From positions 73,950,986 to 74,014,985 of the forward strand of contig CM018693.1 in assembly GCA_009363875.1 (NCBI GenBank): a DNA stretch of 64,000 bases, written 5' to 3'. The notes under the pieces are model-generated. The model was given only the letters and a program-made list of their open reading frames with translations. It did no database searches and had not been told where the DNA came from. This stretch comes from Mikania micrantha (taxonomy: Eukaryota; Streptophyta; Magnoliopsida; Asterales; Asteraceae). The translations under genes and the position numbers were made by a program. Of this stretch, positions 24,873-37,800 are shown one piece after another (the stretch's first letter is position 1; every line of letters starts with the position of its first letter).

Positions 24873-27800
24873 ATGCCGCCAAGAAGACCACTTCCTCTTA
24901 TGCCTCCACCACCACTGCCACCTCCTCCTCCCCCACACACTCAACCTCCTGACTCGAACGCAACTCAGAATCTGGATCCTGCTACTGTTGCCTTGGCAAC
25001 ACTACTAAGCAGTCAGCTGACCAACCAGCTGAAAGAGGTGATACTGGATATGATCAACCGTATCCAGAACAACAGCAACAACTCAGGAAACTTATCAGGG
25101 GAGGCCAGTGGAAATAGTGGCAGTGCATCTCATTACTCCTACAAGTCATTTGTAGGATGTAAGCCGCCTAGTTTCAGCGGGACTGAAGGAGCCATTGGTC
25201 TAATCCAATGGATTGAAAAGATGGAAACTACTCTGGACATCAGTAGCTGTCCGGGACATCACAAGGTTCGCTATTCCGCAGGATCTTTTAACAAGCGAGC
25301 TTTGACCTGGTGGAACTCACAAATTCAAGCCAGAGGAAGAGAAGAACTTATGTCGATGCCATGGGAAGATTTCAAGACTCTGCTGAGGAATGAGTTTTGC
25401 CCCAAGAATGAGCTGCAAAGGATGGAGACTGAATTGTCAAATCATGTGATGAAAGGAGTAGATCACTTGGGGTATACTACTCGTTATCACGAGTTGGTAG
25501 CATTGGTACCAGACATGGTACCAACTCTGGAGAAAAGGATTGACAGATATGTAGGTGGACTACCCGCCTGCATACAGGGACTGGTCATTTCAGCAAACCC
25601 TGTCACTCTGGAGTCAGCTCTTAGCCAGTCAGGGAAACTCACTGACTTGATGGTAGCCTCTGGAACTCTGAAGAGGGAGGCTGACTCGGGAAAACACAAG
25701 GAAGAATTATCCAAGAAACCCCATCATCACCCCAAGAAGAAACAAAAGATCATCAAGAACTACATGATGGCTACTCCACTCAATCAAGTAGCTGTTGCAC
25801 CATAGAACCTTCACAAGAAACCGTACACTATTACGCATCCTCTGTGTGCCAAATGTCAGTACCATCATGCTGGTAACACCCCCTGCAGACACTCTACATG
25901 GTGTGGAAGGAAGGGCCATTGGGTCCAACAATGTAGGATGGCACCTACTCAAGCAGTCAACAATGCTGCTTTAGCTCTCCCTCCACTCAACAACCAGAAC
26001 CAGAACCAGAACAACGGTGGATGCTATAGCTGTGGTGAAATTGGTCACTTTTCCAAGAATTGCCCAAATAAAGTACAACCGGCAGTCCAAGCACCATGTG
26101 GAAGAGCATTTGCTATAGGAGCTCCAGCTGCTCGTCAAGACCTGAATGTGGTCACTGGTACATTTCTCTTACATGACTTTTATGCATCCATTCTGTTTGA
26201 CACTGGTGCGGATCAGAGTTTTATCTCGACCGACTTTGCATGTCAACTTAACCAGGTCGAGGAACCTTTAGATTCCCCTTATATTATAGAAGTAGCGAAT
26301 GGGAAACAAATCACAGTTAGTACATTATATTGAAACTGCCCATTAACACTTAATGGTCATACATTTACCATCGATTTGATACCGATGGAATTGGGTAGTT
26401 TCGACATCATTGTTGGAATGGATTGGCTATCTCTTAACCGAATGGAAGTCATATGTTCTGAAAAGCTGTTTCGAATTCCGCTAACGAACGATCGTGTATT
26501 GGAAGTTCGAGGGGATCAAGCAAAACGGAGTGTCAAAATCATATCTTGCATAAGGGCGCGTAAGTGTTTACAGAAGCAGTGTGTAGCTTTTCTGGCTCAT
26601 GTGGTGGAGAAAGAGAAAGACAAGATCAAGATTCAAGACGTGCCAGTTGTAAAAGAGTATCCGGAAGTATTTCCCTAAGATCTACCAGGTTTGCCACCCG
26701 CACTACCGGTAGAGTTCCGTATTGACTTAGTTCCTGGAGCAAATTTTGTTGGCTAATCTCCTTAAAGGTTAGCACCTTCCGAGATGCAGGAATTCTCAAA
26801 CCAACTACAGGAGTTACTTGATAAAGGTTTCATCAGACCGAGCTACTCACCCTGGGGAGCTCCGGTTCTGTTCGTGAAAAAGAAGGACGGATCCTTTCGG
26901 ATGTGTACATACTACAGAGAGCTGAACAAATTAAGCATCAAGAATCGGTATCCATTACCGAGGATTGATGATTTTTTTGACCAACTACAAGGAGCATAGT
27001 ATTTCTCGAAGATTGATTTACAGTCTGGATATCATCAACTTAGAGTTCAAGAAGAAGACATAAGAAAGACGGCGTTCCGAACCAGGTATGGGCATTACGA
27101 ATTTAAGGTGATGCCATTCGGATTGACAAATGCACTTGCTATTTTCATGGACCTCATGAACCGAGTGTGCAAGCCGTATCTAGATCAGTTTGTTATTGTC
27201 TTCATTGATGACATACTGATTTATTCTAAGAGCAAAGCAGAACACGAGCAACATCTCAGGAAGATCTTGGAGCTGTTGAAGAAAGTGAAACTCTATGCTA
27301 AATTCTCTAAGTGTGAATTTTGGCTAAGAGAAGTTCAGTTTTTGGGTCACGTAGTTAACAGTGAAGGAATACATGTAGACCTTGCCAAGATCGAGGCGAT
27401 CAAGAATTGGGATACTCCGAAGACACCGATGGAGATACGGTCTTTTCTGGGACTAACAGGTTATTACAGAAGGTTTATTTCAAACTTTTCTAAGATAACT
27501 TTGCCTCTCACCAAGCTGGCTCAGAAAAGTGAGCCGTTTGTTTGGGAGCAGAAACAAGAAGATGCTTTCCAGACATTGAAACAGAAGTTATGTGATGCTC
27601 CAATCTTATCTCTCCCAGAAGGCTGTGATGACTTTGTAGTGTATTGTGACGCCTCCAATTAGGGACTCGGTTGTGTGTTAATGCAATGAGACAAAGTTAT
27701 TGCGTGCATCAAGACAGTTAAAGGTTCATGAGAAGAACTACACTACTCATGATCTAGAACTGGGAGCAGTGATATTCGCGTTGAAGATTTTGAGACATTA

Positions 27801-28755
27801 CTTCTATGGCAATAAATGTACCATCTTCACTGATCACAAAATTCTACAGCACATCTTTGATCAGAAGGAACTCAACATGCGACAACGTCGTTGGGTTGAA
27901 CTTTTGAATGATTACGACTGTGTGATCAAGTACCATCCGGGTAAGGCAAATGTTGTAGCAGATGCTTTAAGCCAGAAGGAACGAGTCAAACGCTTACGTG
28001 TCAGAGCTATGGGAATGACTGTACATACAAGTCTACGTGACATGATTATTCAAGCACAACAATAAGCAGTAGAACGACGAAATCTGAAGAAAGAACTTGA
28101 TTGTGGAGCAGAACTACGGTTTGAAACAAAACCAGATGGAGTTATACACTACAAGGATTGCGTGTGGATTCCTGCGGTAGACGAACTGAGGAAACTTATC
28201 TTTGATGAGGCACACAAGACCAAGTATTCGGTACATCATCGAGCCGATAAAATGTACCAAGACTTACAGGGATTTCTTACTGAATTGTTGGCCGATGCCT
28301 TACGTGTGCGAAAGTAGAGGTGGAACACCAGAAGCCGTCAGGGTTACTGGAACAGCCTGAAATTCTGCTTTGGAAGTGGAAACAAATAGCTATGGATTTC
28401 ATTACCAAGCTACCCCGCACTTCTAGTGGTCATGATACAATTTGGGTGATCATCGATCGATTAACTAAATCTGCTCATTTCATGCCAATGCGTGAAACAT
28501 TCATGATGGATATATTAGCAAGACTATACATCAATGAGATAGTGGTACGTCACGGTGTACCACTGTCTATCATTTCAGATCGAGACAGCAGATTCACATC
28601 AAGGTTCTGGCAATCATTGCTGAAATTTCTAGGGGCGCACTTAAATCTGAGTACAGCTTACTATCCACAAACGGACGGTCAAAGCGAACGTACGATACAG
28701 AACCTAGAGAACATGTTGAGAACATGTATTTTTGATTTCGGTGGGAATTGGGACT
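24873..28755 (+). pseudogene. Decayed gag-pol of chromovirus-like element C, part 1
   Basis: Polyprotein relic from the conserved MPPR start (24873) to the integrase core. In order: proline-rich N-terminus, gag capsid region (about 25140-25640), zinc knuckles (the first has Ser for its first Cys, STWCGRKGHW; the second, CYSCGEIGHFSKNC, is intact; about 25885-26070), protease DTGAD (about 26200), RT with FIDDIL (about 27204), RNase H (about 27640-27990) and the integrase core (about 28380-28755). In-frame stops occur at about 25803, 26332, 26676, 26755-26766, 26997 and 27660, and frameshifts at about 27690 and 28070-28320. RT also has Tyr for Asp in the MCTYYREL segment. It is cut at N-W-D by element A and resumes at 55602. 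Confidence 0.92.
28751..28755 (+). repeat. Target duplication of element A, left copy
   Basis: GGACT directly before LTR start TGTGACAAC at 28756; the second copy is 55602-55606. The gag-pol reading of C resumes correctly across the pair, which confirms the insertion. Confidence 0.9.
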
Positions 28756-29493
28756 TGTGACAACTAGTACTCGATCCTCCGGCAAGTCCATACGGTACGT
28801 GTACTTTCACTATTTACTATGTGTAAATAGAATATGTAAATAGTTGTGTGACAACAGGACTAGGAAAACAAATAACAGTTGTATGTGTTTATGTGAAAAT
28901 TTAAATGCAGTAAATACAACAACTCATGTGAAACAACAGTGTGAAAACAAATGGCAAAAGCACAATGGTTGCAATATGATGTCCACAAATAACAGGAATC
29001 AGATGGCCGACAATTCAGTAAGAAAACAATGTGAATTCAATGATAACAATGTGAAATTAGATAAGTTTAGTTGAGTTCTTTAGTGAGGAAATACAATTCA
29101 ATTGACAATTCAGTATCATTTACGAATAATGAACTGACAGTGTGTTTGCATGGGTGACGATTCATACAATCATATATGTGAGTTTAACATTCCGAATGAT
29201 AACTGAAAAGTAGAAAACAAAATCAGAAAGTGAAACCCTCGTTGTGTTCGTTCTTGTCACGATTCAAACGAATACACGCGAAGGTGACGCCATTTGACGA
29301 AACCTTTAAAGTAAACGTTTTCGATACAGTAAAGTAAGAAAAATAAATTTAAAATATTTACTAGGAATAACCACTTTCAAAATGAAAAAAAATAAAACCA
29401 TTATTATTAAACTCGTAAAATACGCGTTTACGTTCCGGAAACGTAACAAAAACAAGAACCGAACAACCGAAACGAACCCAAACTACTATGGGG

Positions 29494-29500
29494 TATAAAA
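29494..29500 (+). promoter_or_regulatory. TATA box of LTR A
   Basis: TATAAAA upstream of a CT-rich leader. Equivalent boxes: 35577-35584 (B), 59874-59880 (G) and GTATTTAAAC in D (minus strand, about 39791-39800). Confidence 0.6.
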
Positions 29501-29922
29501 ACCCTAAAACCATTAAATCTCTCATTTAATTTCATCACCAACCTCCTTTCCCTCTCTCATCCGGCTCACCTCTCTCTCTCTAGATTTTCAACACAAAATC
29601 AACTAGATCTCTCTTGTTTCTTGGCCAAATCGCTCAAACGTGGTACCAAATAGAAGCTCTCAACATTCCTCACACCAAAGTACAAGAAATTGGAGCTTTG
29701 AACCACCTGAAACGAGGTAAATATGAGCTCAAAGTTTGCGATTTTAGGGTTTTCAAAACCCTTTGTTCGAACCACACTCTAACCGGTTCTAACCCACCTA
29801 AACCTTAGGGAAACAACACTAAACCATCTTAGGACGAGGTATGAACTGACGGGAAACACTTTACGTAGGCCTGGAACATGAAATCGTGGTGAAAGGGTGG
29901 CAAGGTTTCGAATAGCCGAATG

Positions 29923-30288
29923 GGAACGCATCCAGGTCGACCGAATGGCCACTGGCCGACTAACACTCGGCCGAATGGGCATGGGGCCGAAGGAAGCCTC
30001 AACCGAATGGGGCCTCTCTTTCGTATGAATCCCTTCTTTCGGCCAAAGCTTCCATTCACATGCCATGTTTATTCGGCTCATCACCTCATTCGCACATACC
30101 CTTATTCGGTCAAAGCTCCATTCTCATGGCTAGCTTGGTTCGGGTTAAACTTCATTCAGCTCAAATTCATTCGCATAGCAGCCATTTTCCCAAGACTTGA
30201 TAATGATGTGCTTAAAATCAACTTCATTAAACAACATGCATGGATTTAGGAGTGTTAACAAACTTTACTACAAAGGTGGTGAAAGATT
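29923..30288 (+). repeat. 366-bp repeat D1 (A LTR segment)
   Basis: Begins GGAACGCATCCAGG and ends GGTGAAAGATT. It matches 52485-52850 over the same length with a small number of substitutions. D1 represents the uninterrupted site into which B inserted in the other A LTR copy. Confidence 0.9.
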
Positions 30289-31084
30289 CGCATGGCCCAA
30301 TTCGGCCCATCTCACCCCTATTCGTCCCATGTGTATTAATCGGCCCAACACACCTATCCGGCCCACATACATAACTCTTAGGTCCAGTTACACTTAAGTG
30401 ACTCAAAAAGACTATCCGGCCCAATAAGTTCTAACGGTTAACTGACTCGAGGATGAAAGCTTAAAATCAATGGGGAACACAACCATGACTTATCATGTTA
30501 AATATCACAAATGTGATGATAGATTGGTTAAATAAACCATGCAAAGACTTAAAACTTATATGGATAATTTAATCGTTAAACTAGACCGCGAGTTGAGAAA
30601 TTTCGAACAATAAAGGGGGTTCAACACTACATTACATAATATAGGGAACTCCGGGCCGGATAATGAACGAGACCCACGAGTGTTAGCCAACTCTAGGGCT
30701 AACACGTACTTGCACACAAGTCACTACAACGAAAACTTATAAATTATAAACTATGTGAAATCAATACAGGATCGTGAACATCACAACAAGTACAAACAAA
30801 GAGCGCGTGTATTCTTGTCTTTACTTAGTCAACCACAACGGACACAAGGTGACTTCTTTTGTCCCTTTTCTAACTATTTTGTTTTTACCTCAGGACTGAG
30901 AAGCATGTTATACATTTTAAACAAATGATTTATAAAATGCTTTTACACTTACTCTTGATGCTTATGCTACAAACTTGAAGCTTAAATTAGATGCTTAATG
31001 CTTATGCTATAAACTTTATGCTTAAACCATACGCTTGACGCTTATGCTATAAACTATATGCTTAAACTACATACTCGATGCTAA

Positions 31085-31290
31085 AGCTTGAACACTTATA
31101 CTAAATGCTAATGATACATGCTAATACTAGATGCTAATGCTACATGCTAATACTAAATGCTCATGCTACATGCTAACACCAGATGCTAATGCTACATGCT
31201 AATTCTAAATGCTAATGCTACATGCTAACACTGGATGCTAATGCTAAACGCAAATACTAAATGTTAATTCTACATGCTAACACCATATAC
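31085..31290 (+). repeat. Short tandem repeat ATGCTAATGCTAC in LTR B
   Basis: Degenerate repeats of TGCTAATGCTACATGCTAA type (6-bp core, about 35-40-bp higher-order pattern). The same array is in the 3' LTR at 50740-50950. Confidence 0.85.
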
Positions 31291-31419
31291 TAAAGCTACA
31301 TATTGATGCTACAAACTTATGATTCTATGATAATGCTACATACATACACGCTAATTGCTTAAAACTACGGATGCTTTAAACACTTGTATGCTTATATGCT
31401 TGCCATGCTAAAACAATGG

Positions 31420-31885
31420 TTTGGCCTCTCAGTGCTTGCCTTACCGATTGTGAAGCTATTTGAATGCCATAAATTTGAATGCTAAAACTATCAACTATGG
31501 TAGAACATACCAAATTGGCTTCTCAGTGCTTGCCATGGGGTGTTCTTCATAGTTGGGACTTGAAGGAACAGACCGTCGGCCTCTCAGTGCTTGCCATAGG
31601 GTGACCTTAATAGTCATGACTTGAGGAGTAGACTGATGGCCTCTCAGTGCTTGCCATACAGTGATTCCTTAATGTTCACTCATGCTATAAACTTAAACAT
31701 AATGCTAAAGCTATTGGCTATTTAGAATGGACCAACTGGCCTCTCAGTGCTTGCCAGGGGGTGTTCTTGTAGCTATGACTATTGTAGATCAGGTCGTCTG
31801 GCCTCTCAGTGCTTGCCAAACGGGTGTTCTACTTAGTCGGGATTCTGAGGAGTAGAATGATGGCCTCTCAGTGCTTGCCATACAG
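31420..31885 (+). repeat. Dispersed-tandem motif GGCCTCTCAGTGCTTGCCA
   Basis: Seven copies at about 31423, 31509, 31579, 31639, 31738, 31799 and 31861, separated by 60-100 bp of related sequence. The array is repeated in the 3' LTR at 51070-51530. Confidence 0.9.
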
Positions 31886-32834
31886 TGATTCCTCATTTTC
31901 CACTCATGTTGTAAACTTAACGAAATGCTAAAGCAATAAAAGAAATGGATGGTAGGCAAGAAGCTTAATTATCATTAACAGCAATGTTCTATGCGACTTA
32001 GTATGTGGTGGGAAGGCGTCTCGGCGGGTCGTAGGCTTGACTCAGGGGTATGCCCTATATATAAGCATACCGAGTTGTATGATACAGGTGGTGTTGACGA
32101 GATTAAGGTTGTTACCTAGGGGAAACATGAACACTTTTGGGCTGATATCATAAACTTATAAACAGGATGCTTGAATCTACGTTGGAATCGAATGGTAGGT
32201 AAAATGTTTAATTATCATTAACAACAATGTCCTATGTGACTTAGTATTTGGTGGGATGGCGTCTGGGCGGGTCGTAGGCTCGACTCAGGGGTATGCCCTA
32301 TATATAAGCATACCGAGTTGGATGATACATGTGTTGTTAATGAGGCTAAGGTTTTACCGAAGAGGTTTGCAAAAGCTATTTTACAAATACTAAAACTACA
32401 TGAACTCACCAACCATTGTGTTGATTTTGTTTTCTTACATGCTTTCTCAGGGGAAGTACAGGAATAGGCTCAGACTTCAGGAATGCATACTAGGATACTC
32501 AGATAGAGGACCTAGTAGACTTTTGGAAAGCACATATTTTGTCACAGAAATCACTTTTGATATCTTGTACAGATACAAGATAGATACATTTGATCATTTT
32601 GATAGGTTTATTTAGTTAAATTACTGAACATTGTCAAATGTAATTTAACTTTGTAATCCTAATTTGATGCTATTGTGGTTTAATTAATCTTAACATTGAT
32701 GCTATGTAAAACAATCTGATCATCACGATTATCACTCACGATATCGCGCCCCGAGAACCTTCCGCCCGACGGGGACTTCGATCCAACCCCGTCGGCTTGG
32801 GGTGTGACACCCCCCGGCTCGAGGTGTGACAGAT

Positions 32835-32846
32835 TGGTATCAGAGC
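32835..32846 (+). promoter_or_regulatory. Primer binding site of element B (tRNA-iMet)
   Basis: TGGTATCAGAGC, three bases after the LTR end at 32831. Confidence 0.95.
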
Positions 32847-33000
32847 TCAAGGTTATAGAGAATAATAGGTCATAAACTCAAACGGTTTGGTCTAGACTAT
32901 AACTTAGGCACCCTCATGTAGAGAACATAAGACTTAAGTTTGCATTGTGTCTTCTGCGTTCGATCACTGCACTAACCAAATTCTTTTGGTTATGATCAGA

Positions 33001-34331
33001 ATGCCGCCTAGAAGACAACCGACTCCGGTACCTACTCCACAGACTTCTGCACCTCACTCATTGACACCATCACCACCGGATTCACCACCGCCACCTCCTC
33101 CTCCACCTAGTCCTCCTCCGAAACCGAATGCGGGTCCAGTTATTGATCCTGCCACTATCGCTTTGGCGACACTTCTGAGCACCCAACTGACGAGTCAACT
33201 GAAAGATGTCATCCCAGAGATGTTAAACCGGATTCAGGGGCATGGCAACAACACTGGCCATACTACGGGAGAGGCTAGTGGAAACACTAGTCATACTTCA
33301 GACTGCTCCTACAAATCCTTTGTAGGATGCAAACCACCGAGCTTTACTGGTGTGGAAGGAGCTGTTGGACTGATCCAATTGCTGGAGAAAATGGAGAACA
33401 CTTTGGACAAAAGCAGTTGTCCAGAACACCACAAAGTTCGCTACGCAGCCGAGTCATTTAGCAAGCGAGCGTTGACATGGTGGAATGCTCAGATCAGAGC
33501 TAAGAGTAGAGATGAAGCAATGGCAATGCCTTAGGAAGAATTCAAACTCCTTCTGAGGAACGAGTTCTATCCGAAGCATGAACTACAACAGTTAGAAGTA
33601 GAGCTCTCAAACCATGTAATGAAGGGGGCCGATCATATGACTTTTACCACTCGCTATCATGAACTGGTGGCTTTGGTGCCAGAAATGGTGCCAAATCTGG
33701 AGAAGCTGATTGACATATATGTCACAGGATTACCTTCCTGCATTCAAAGTATTGTGCTGGCTGCATATCCCGCGACTCTGGAGTTAGCTATCTCCCTTTC
33801 AGCTAAACTCACGGATGTAATGGTAAAATCAGGAGTTTTGAAGAACGAGACAGGAAAATCTAAAGAAGTACCGACTAACGATCCCGAACATCATCAGAAG
33901 TAAAAGCAAAAGGTCATCAAAAATTATGTGATGGCCACCCCTCAGCAACAAGTTATTACAACACTTGCTCAGGCCGCACCCAAGAATTATGTGGGAATGC
34001 ATCCCCAGTGTGCACAATGCAAATTTCATCATCCTGCTATGGTGCAATGCAGGAAATGTAAAAACTGTGGCCGACTAGGTCACCGGACTCAACAGTGCCG
34101 CGCTCCAGCCACACAAGCTGCAAACAATGCTGCAGTAGCAATTCATCCACCAGAAAATCCTTGCAATCATAACAACAACAATCGGGGATTCTATAACTGT
34201 GGAGAACTAGGTCATTTCTCCCAGGACTGCCCGAAGAGAGCGCAACCATGAGTTCAAGCCCCTCGTGGGAGGGCATTTGTGATTGGAGCTGCTGCATCAC
34301 GCCAAGACCCGGGAACGGGTACTGGTATGTA
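33001..34331 (+). pseudogene. gag of element B, with in-frame stops and no pol
   Basis: Single reading frame from the conserved MPPR start. Proline-rich segment (about 33030-33130), capsid region with SFVGCKPPSF and KRALTWWNAQ (about 33310-33900), and zinc-knuckle region (about 34010-34230). In-frame stops at 33532-33534, 33901-33903 and 34249-34251, with no frameshift. The first knuckle (CKNCGRLGHRTQQC) is intact; the second has Phe for its first Cys (FYNCGELGHFSQDC). The reading ends in RQDP, where the intact relatives continue into the protease, so the deletion begins at the gag-protease boundary. The three stops mark it as inactive now. Confidence 0.9.
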
Positions 34332-34764
34332 GTACTCCTTTACTCATAAGTCCTTGTTTTATCTTGATACTAATATGAATAAGAAACTTATCTTATTTCT
34401 GTTAGTAGAACCACATAGGTATTCCATGTAAGTTTAGGAAATCTTTTATTGCGATAGAAACAATGAAAGAATCCTTGGTTTATGCATGTGACATACGTAG
34501 GAAACCACATCTAACACTAAGGATGAGTAACCATTGATGCTCATGGCATCAATTAGCTTTGAACCATAAGGTGTTAGAGTTATGCAAAGATTAAGCAAAA
34601 CGTAGCAGTAAGACAACTATGAACAAGAAGGCGAACAAAACTAGGAGGTCATACATGAGTAATCCCAAACGCGACCCAGAGCTTATTTGGGAGCATGGGG
34701 ATACCCCACTAAACAAATGTCTCTTCACTTGTTAACAAAGAAAGTTATACCGATAGTAACTTTC
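34332..34764 (+). other. Non-coding interior of element B between gag and PPT
   Basis: About 430 bp with no pol similarity and no open frame of interest. It takes the place of the more than 3 kb of pol seen in D. Its origin is not recognised. Confidence 0.5.
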
Positions 34765-34783
34765 AAATTTCGGGACGAAATTT
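34765..34783 (+). promoter_or_regulatory. PPT-proximal palindrome of element B
   Basis: AAATTTCG-GGA-CGAAATTT, perfect 8-bp arms with a 3-base centre, 7 bp before the polypurine tract. Confidence 0.85.
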
Positions 34784-34790
34784 CTTTAAC

Positions 34791-34800
34791 AAGGGGAGAC
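34791..34800 (+). promoter_or_regulatory. Polypurine tract of element B
   Basis: AAGGGGAGAC immediately before LTR start TGTAACATCTGTGCCGG at 34801. Confidence 0.9.
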
Positions 34801-36308
34801 TGTAACATCTGTGCCGGAAACGTTACGGGAACTGTAATCTGTACAGTAACTGGCACAGTAACGTAGGCACAAACCATGTGAACTAGTGTATGCTATTGAA
34901 ACATTATCGTTGACACGAAACTATTATGCGATTGTCTGAAATCTGATTTAAAACCTTAGGGTTTAACAGTCAGAAACATATCAGACAACACAAAATGGAA
35001 ACACAGATACTTGATTTGATGCTATTATGTATAAACGTATGTGAGGTTAAACAGAACGAAACTATAACGGTTGTTGCTTCGAAATGCTAAACAGACGAAT
35101 TATTCGTATAGGTGACGATCTGTACGAATGATTCTGAGAGTTTAACATTCTGAAATAATGACTGAAAAGTAGAAAACAAAAGTTGGAAGGCTAAACCATC
35201 GTTGTGTTTGTTCGAATGACGATTCGAACGAATACGCGCGATGGTGACGCGTTCTGACGAAAGGAAAACGATACGAACGATAATAAATCTAAGGAAATAA
35301 AATATTTCCTGTTTTACAATTTTGAAACTCATCATAAATAAATTTAAACGAAGCTATCTTAATAATTCGCGAACAAATTAACGAAACGCGTAAAAACAAT
35401 ATAATTCGACGAATAATTTAATACAACGATATTTAAAATAACTTCTAATATTAATCATATTCTAAACATCCAAAAATAATCCTTTTTATTTAAATTACGA
35501 AACACGCGCGTAACGATCCGGAAAGCCGATGAAAATACGAACCGAGCAACCGAAACGAACACGAATACCCACGGGGTATATAAACATCAAATGACTCATT
35601 TAAATCATTTCTCCACAAACCCTCTCTCTCTCTCTAACTCTCAAACCCGTCATCTCTCTCTCTCTTTCTAAGTTTACACCTTCAATCCTCCATAACTTGA
35701 TCATTTCTTGATGAAATCGAGCGTTTTTGGTGTCCATGCGTAGCTAGCAACGAGCCTTACCTGAAAGTACAGCAGATCTGAGGCTTTGTCCGGTCAAAAT
35801 CGAGATAAACAAGCTTGAAGGTTCTGAATATTAGGGTTTTTACTTCCATTGTTGTTAAAATAACTTTAGCCTGTTCCTTGTATCACCATTTCGAGTTTCG
35901 CAACTCTAGCTACCTACCACGGCATGGGACTAACCTAGATAACGAATTAGGACTGCTTGGCTCGAAGAAGTTGATGGGCTAAACCAGGGTTCGTGAGGCA
36001 CTGGTGACCAAACCTGTAACTTGGGTGTGGCCAAACCTTATGTGATTAGGCGAACCATTTGAGAGCCGAACCCTTGGCAGCCGTCACCCCAAGCCCCGAA
36101 CCATCCCTTGGCCGAACCCAATCACATGGGGCGAACCTACTTGGGCTACGAACCTTGCATGGGGTGAGTGAACCTCCCATGCATTTGACGAACCCTAGGC
36201 GAACTCACGCTTGCAGCCGAACTCCCTTCAGCCACCGAACCCTACGTGCGAACCCAACCCCACGAACCTAAGCTTTGGCCGAACCTTGTGTGAATACAGC
36301 TGAACCAT
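34801..36308 (+). mobile_element. 3' LTR of element B, first part
   Basis: Starts TGTAACATCTGTGCCGG. Twin inverted modules at about 35096-35130 and 35208-35242, TATATAAA at 35577-35584, CT-rich leader (35615-35670), CGAACC-rich block (35990-36300). Interrupted at 36308 by D, which duplicated ACCAT; the LTR resumes at 49696. Confidence 0.92.
36304..36308 (+). repeat. Target duplication of element D, left copy
   Basis: ACCAT, repeated at 49691-49695. Confidence 0.95.
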
Positions 36309-37069
36309 TGTCACACCCCGAGCCGGCGGGGTTGGATCGGAGTCCCCGCCGGGCGGAAGGTTCCCGGGGCGTGATATCGTGGATGATAATCATGATGATC
36401 AGATTGTTTACATAGCATCAACGTTTAAGAATATCTAAAGCACAATCAATTGATATGTAGGATTACAAAGTTAAATTACAATAGCAATGTTCTGCAATTT
36501 AACTAAGTAAACCTAACCAAAAGAATAATGTATATATCTTGTATATGTACAAGATATCAAAAGTAACATGTGTCATCAACAAAAGTTGTGCTTCCCAAAA
36601 GTCTACTAGGTCCTCTAACTGAGCAGCCTAGTATGCATATCCCAAAAGCTTAAGATTAAACCTGTTCTTCACCTGAGAAAGCATGTGAAAAGATCAAGTC
36701 AACACAACGGTTGGTGAGTTCATATAGTTTATAAATTTAAAAATAGTTTCACAAACCTCCTTCCGTAAAACCTTAACCTCATTAACTCCACCTGTAATAT
36801 CCAAGTCGGTATGCTTATATATAGGGCATATGTAAGGGACAAGCCCTAGCCAACATCCCACCACATACTAACCCGGATATGACATTGTTGTTAATAATAA
36901 TTAAGCAATTTTACCTACCACACAACTCAATCCTCATCAAGCCTTTGTTATCTGTTTCAATGCTTTCATGTCTAATGTATTCGTACGTGTTAGTTTCTCA
37001 TCATGTTTATCAAGCATCATAGATTCACACACACATAGTTTAGCATTTACATATCTCCTATAAGCAGAC

Positions 37070-37560
37070 AAAAGCTCTGGAATACCAGTAGTTTAGCAAT
37101 TACATGTCTCTTATATAGATAACAGCTTAGCATTCAACAAGTTCATGTTTAGCCTTTACATACCTCTTATAAGCGGACAAAAGCTCTGGAATACCAGACG
37201 TTCAGCAATTACATGTCCCTTATAACCAGGTAATAGCTCCGTAACGTTACGTTTATGTTTAGCCTTTACATACCTCATATAAGCCGACACAAGCTCTGGA
37301 ATACCAGTAGTTTAGCAATTACGTGTCCCTTATAACCAGGTAATAGCTTAGAATCGATACTTTCATGTTTAGCCTTTACATACCTCATATAAGCCGACAA
37401 AAGCTCTGGATTACCAGTAGTTTAGCAATTACATGTCCCTTATAACCAGGTAATAGCTGAGTATCATTACGTTTATGTTATTACATGTATCTCACCCCAT
37501 AGGTACAAGCTCTGGAATACCAGACGTTCAGCAATTACGTAGTCTATGGTTAGATACATG
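37070..37560 (-). repeat. ~100-120-bp tandem repeat in LTR D
   Basis: Five copies of a unit containing AAGCTCTGGAATACCAG and TTAGCAATTACATGTCCC. The same array is in the other LTR at 46186-46676. Confidence 0.85.
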
Positions 37561-37576
37561 TATGATGGCCTAGTAG

Positions 37577-37800
37577 CATGTAATAGTATCAAGTCTCATG
37601 TAATTGAATCAAGTATCATGTATTTGTATCATATCTCATGTAATTGAATCACATCTCATGTAATTGAATCAAATCTCATGTAATTGTATCAAGTATCATG
37701 TAATCGTATCCAGTATCATGTATTTGTATCATGTCTCATGTAATTGAATCACATCGCATGTAATTGAATCAAGTATCATGTAATCGTATCAAGTAATCAA
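37577..37800 (-). repeat. 20-bp tandem array in LTR D
   Basis: About 11 contiguous degenerate copies of CATGTAATTGAATCAAGTAT (variants with TATTTG, CGTATC, CACATC). The same array lies at 46693-46916 in the other LTR. There are no unique spacers, so it is not CRISPR-like. Confidence 0.9.

Larger units (their letters stand above)
28756..30288 (+). mobile_element. LTR of element A, left part
   Basis: Starts TGTGACAAC. Twin inverted modules at about 29140-29175 and 29245-29275, TATAAAA at 29494-29500 (in GGGGTATAAAAACCC), CT-rich leader (29520-29585), donor-like ACGAG|GTAAATATG at 29716/29717, and a TTCGG/TTCGCA block (29910-30180). It ends at GAAAGATT, 30288, where it joins truncated LTR sequence of B. 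Confidence 0.85.
30289..32831 (+). mobile_element. 5' LTR of element B, 5'-truncated
   Basis: Matches 49939-52484 of the 3' LTR, beginning around TGGCCCAATTCGGCCC. It includes the acceptor-like CAATACAG|GA (about 30770), a weakened donor-like AAG|GTGACT at 30848/30849 (GTGAGT in the 3' LTR copy), the tandem arrays described separately, two TATA palindromes (about 32048-32070 and 32290-32312), acceptor-like TTTCTCAG at 32450, and a doubled terminal motif (GGTGTGACA at 32811-32819 and 32823-32831). Confidence 0.88.

Noticed and set aside
29923..30288. 366-bp repeat as a target duplication of B
   Set aside because: Ty3/gypsy integration duplicates 5 bp; the true target copy is GGAAC at the start of the repeat.
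37577..37800. Regular 20-bp repeats resembling a CRISPR array
   Set aside because: Units are contiguous with no unique spacers, and the setting is a plant LTR.
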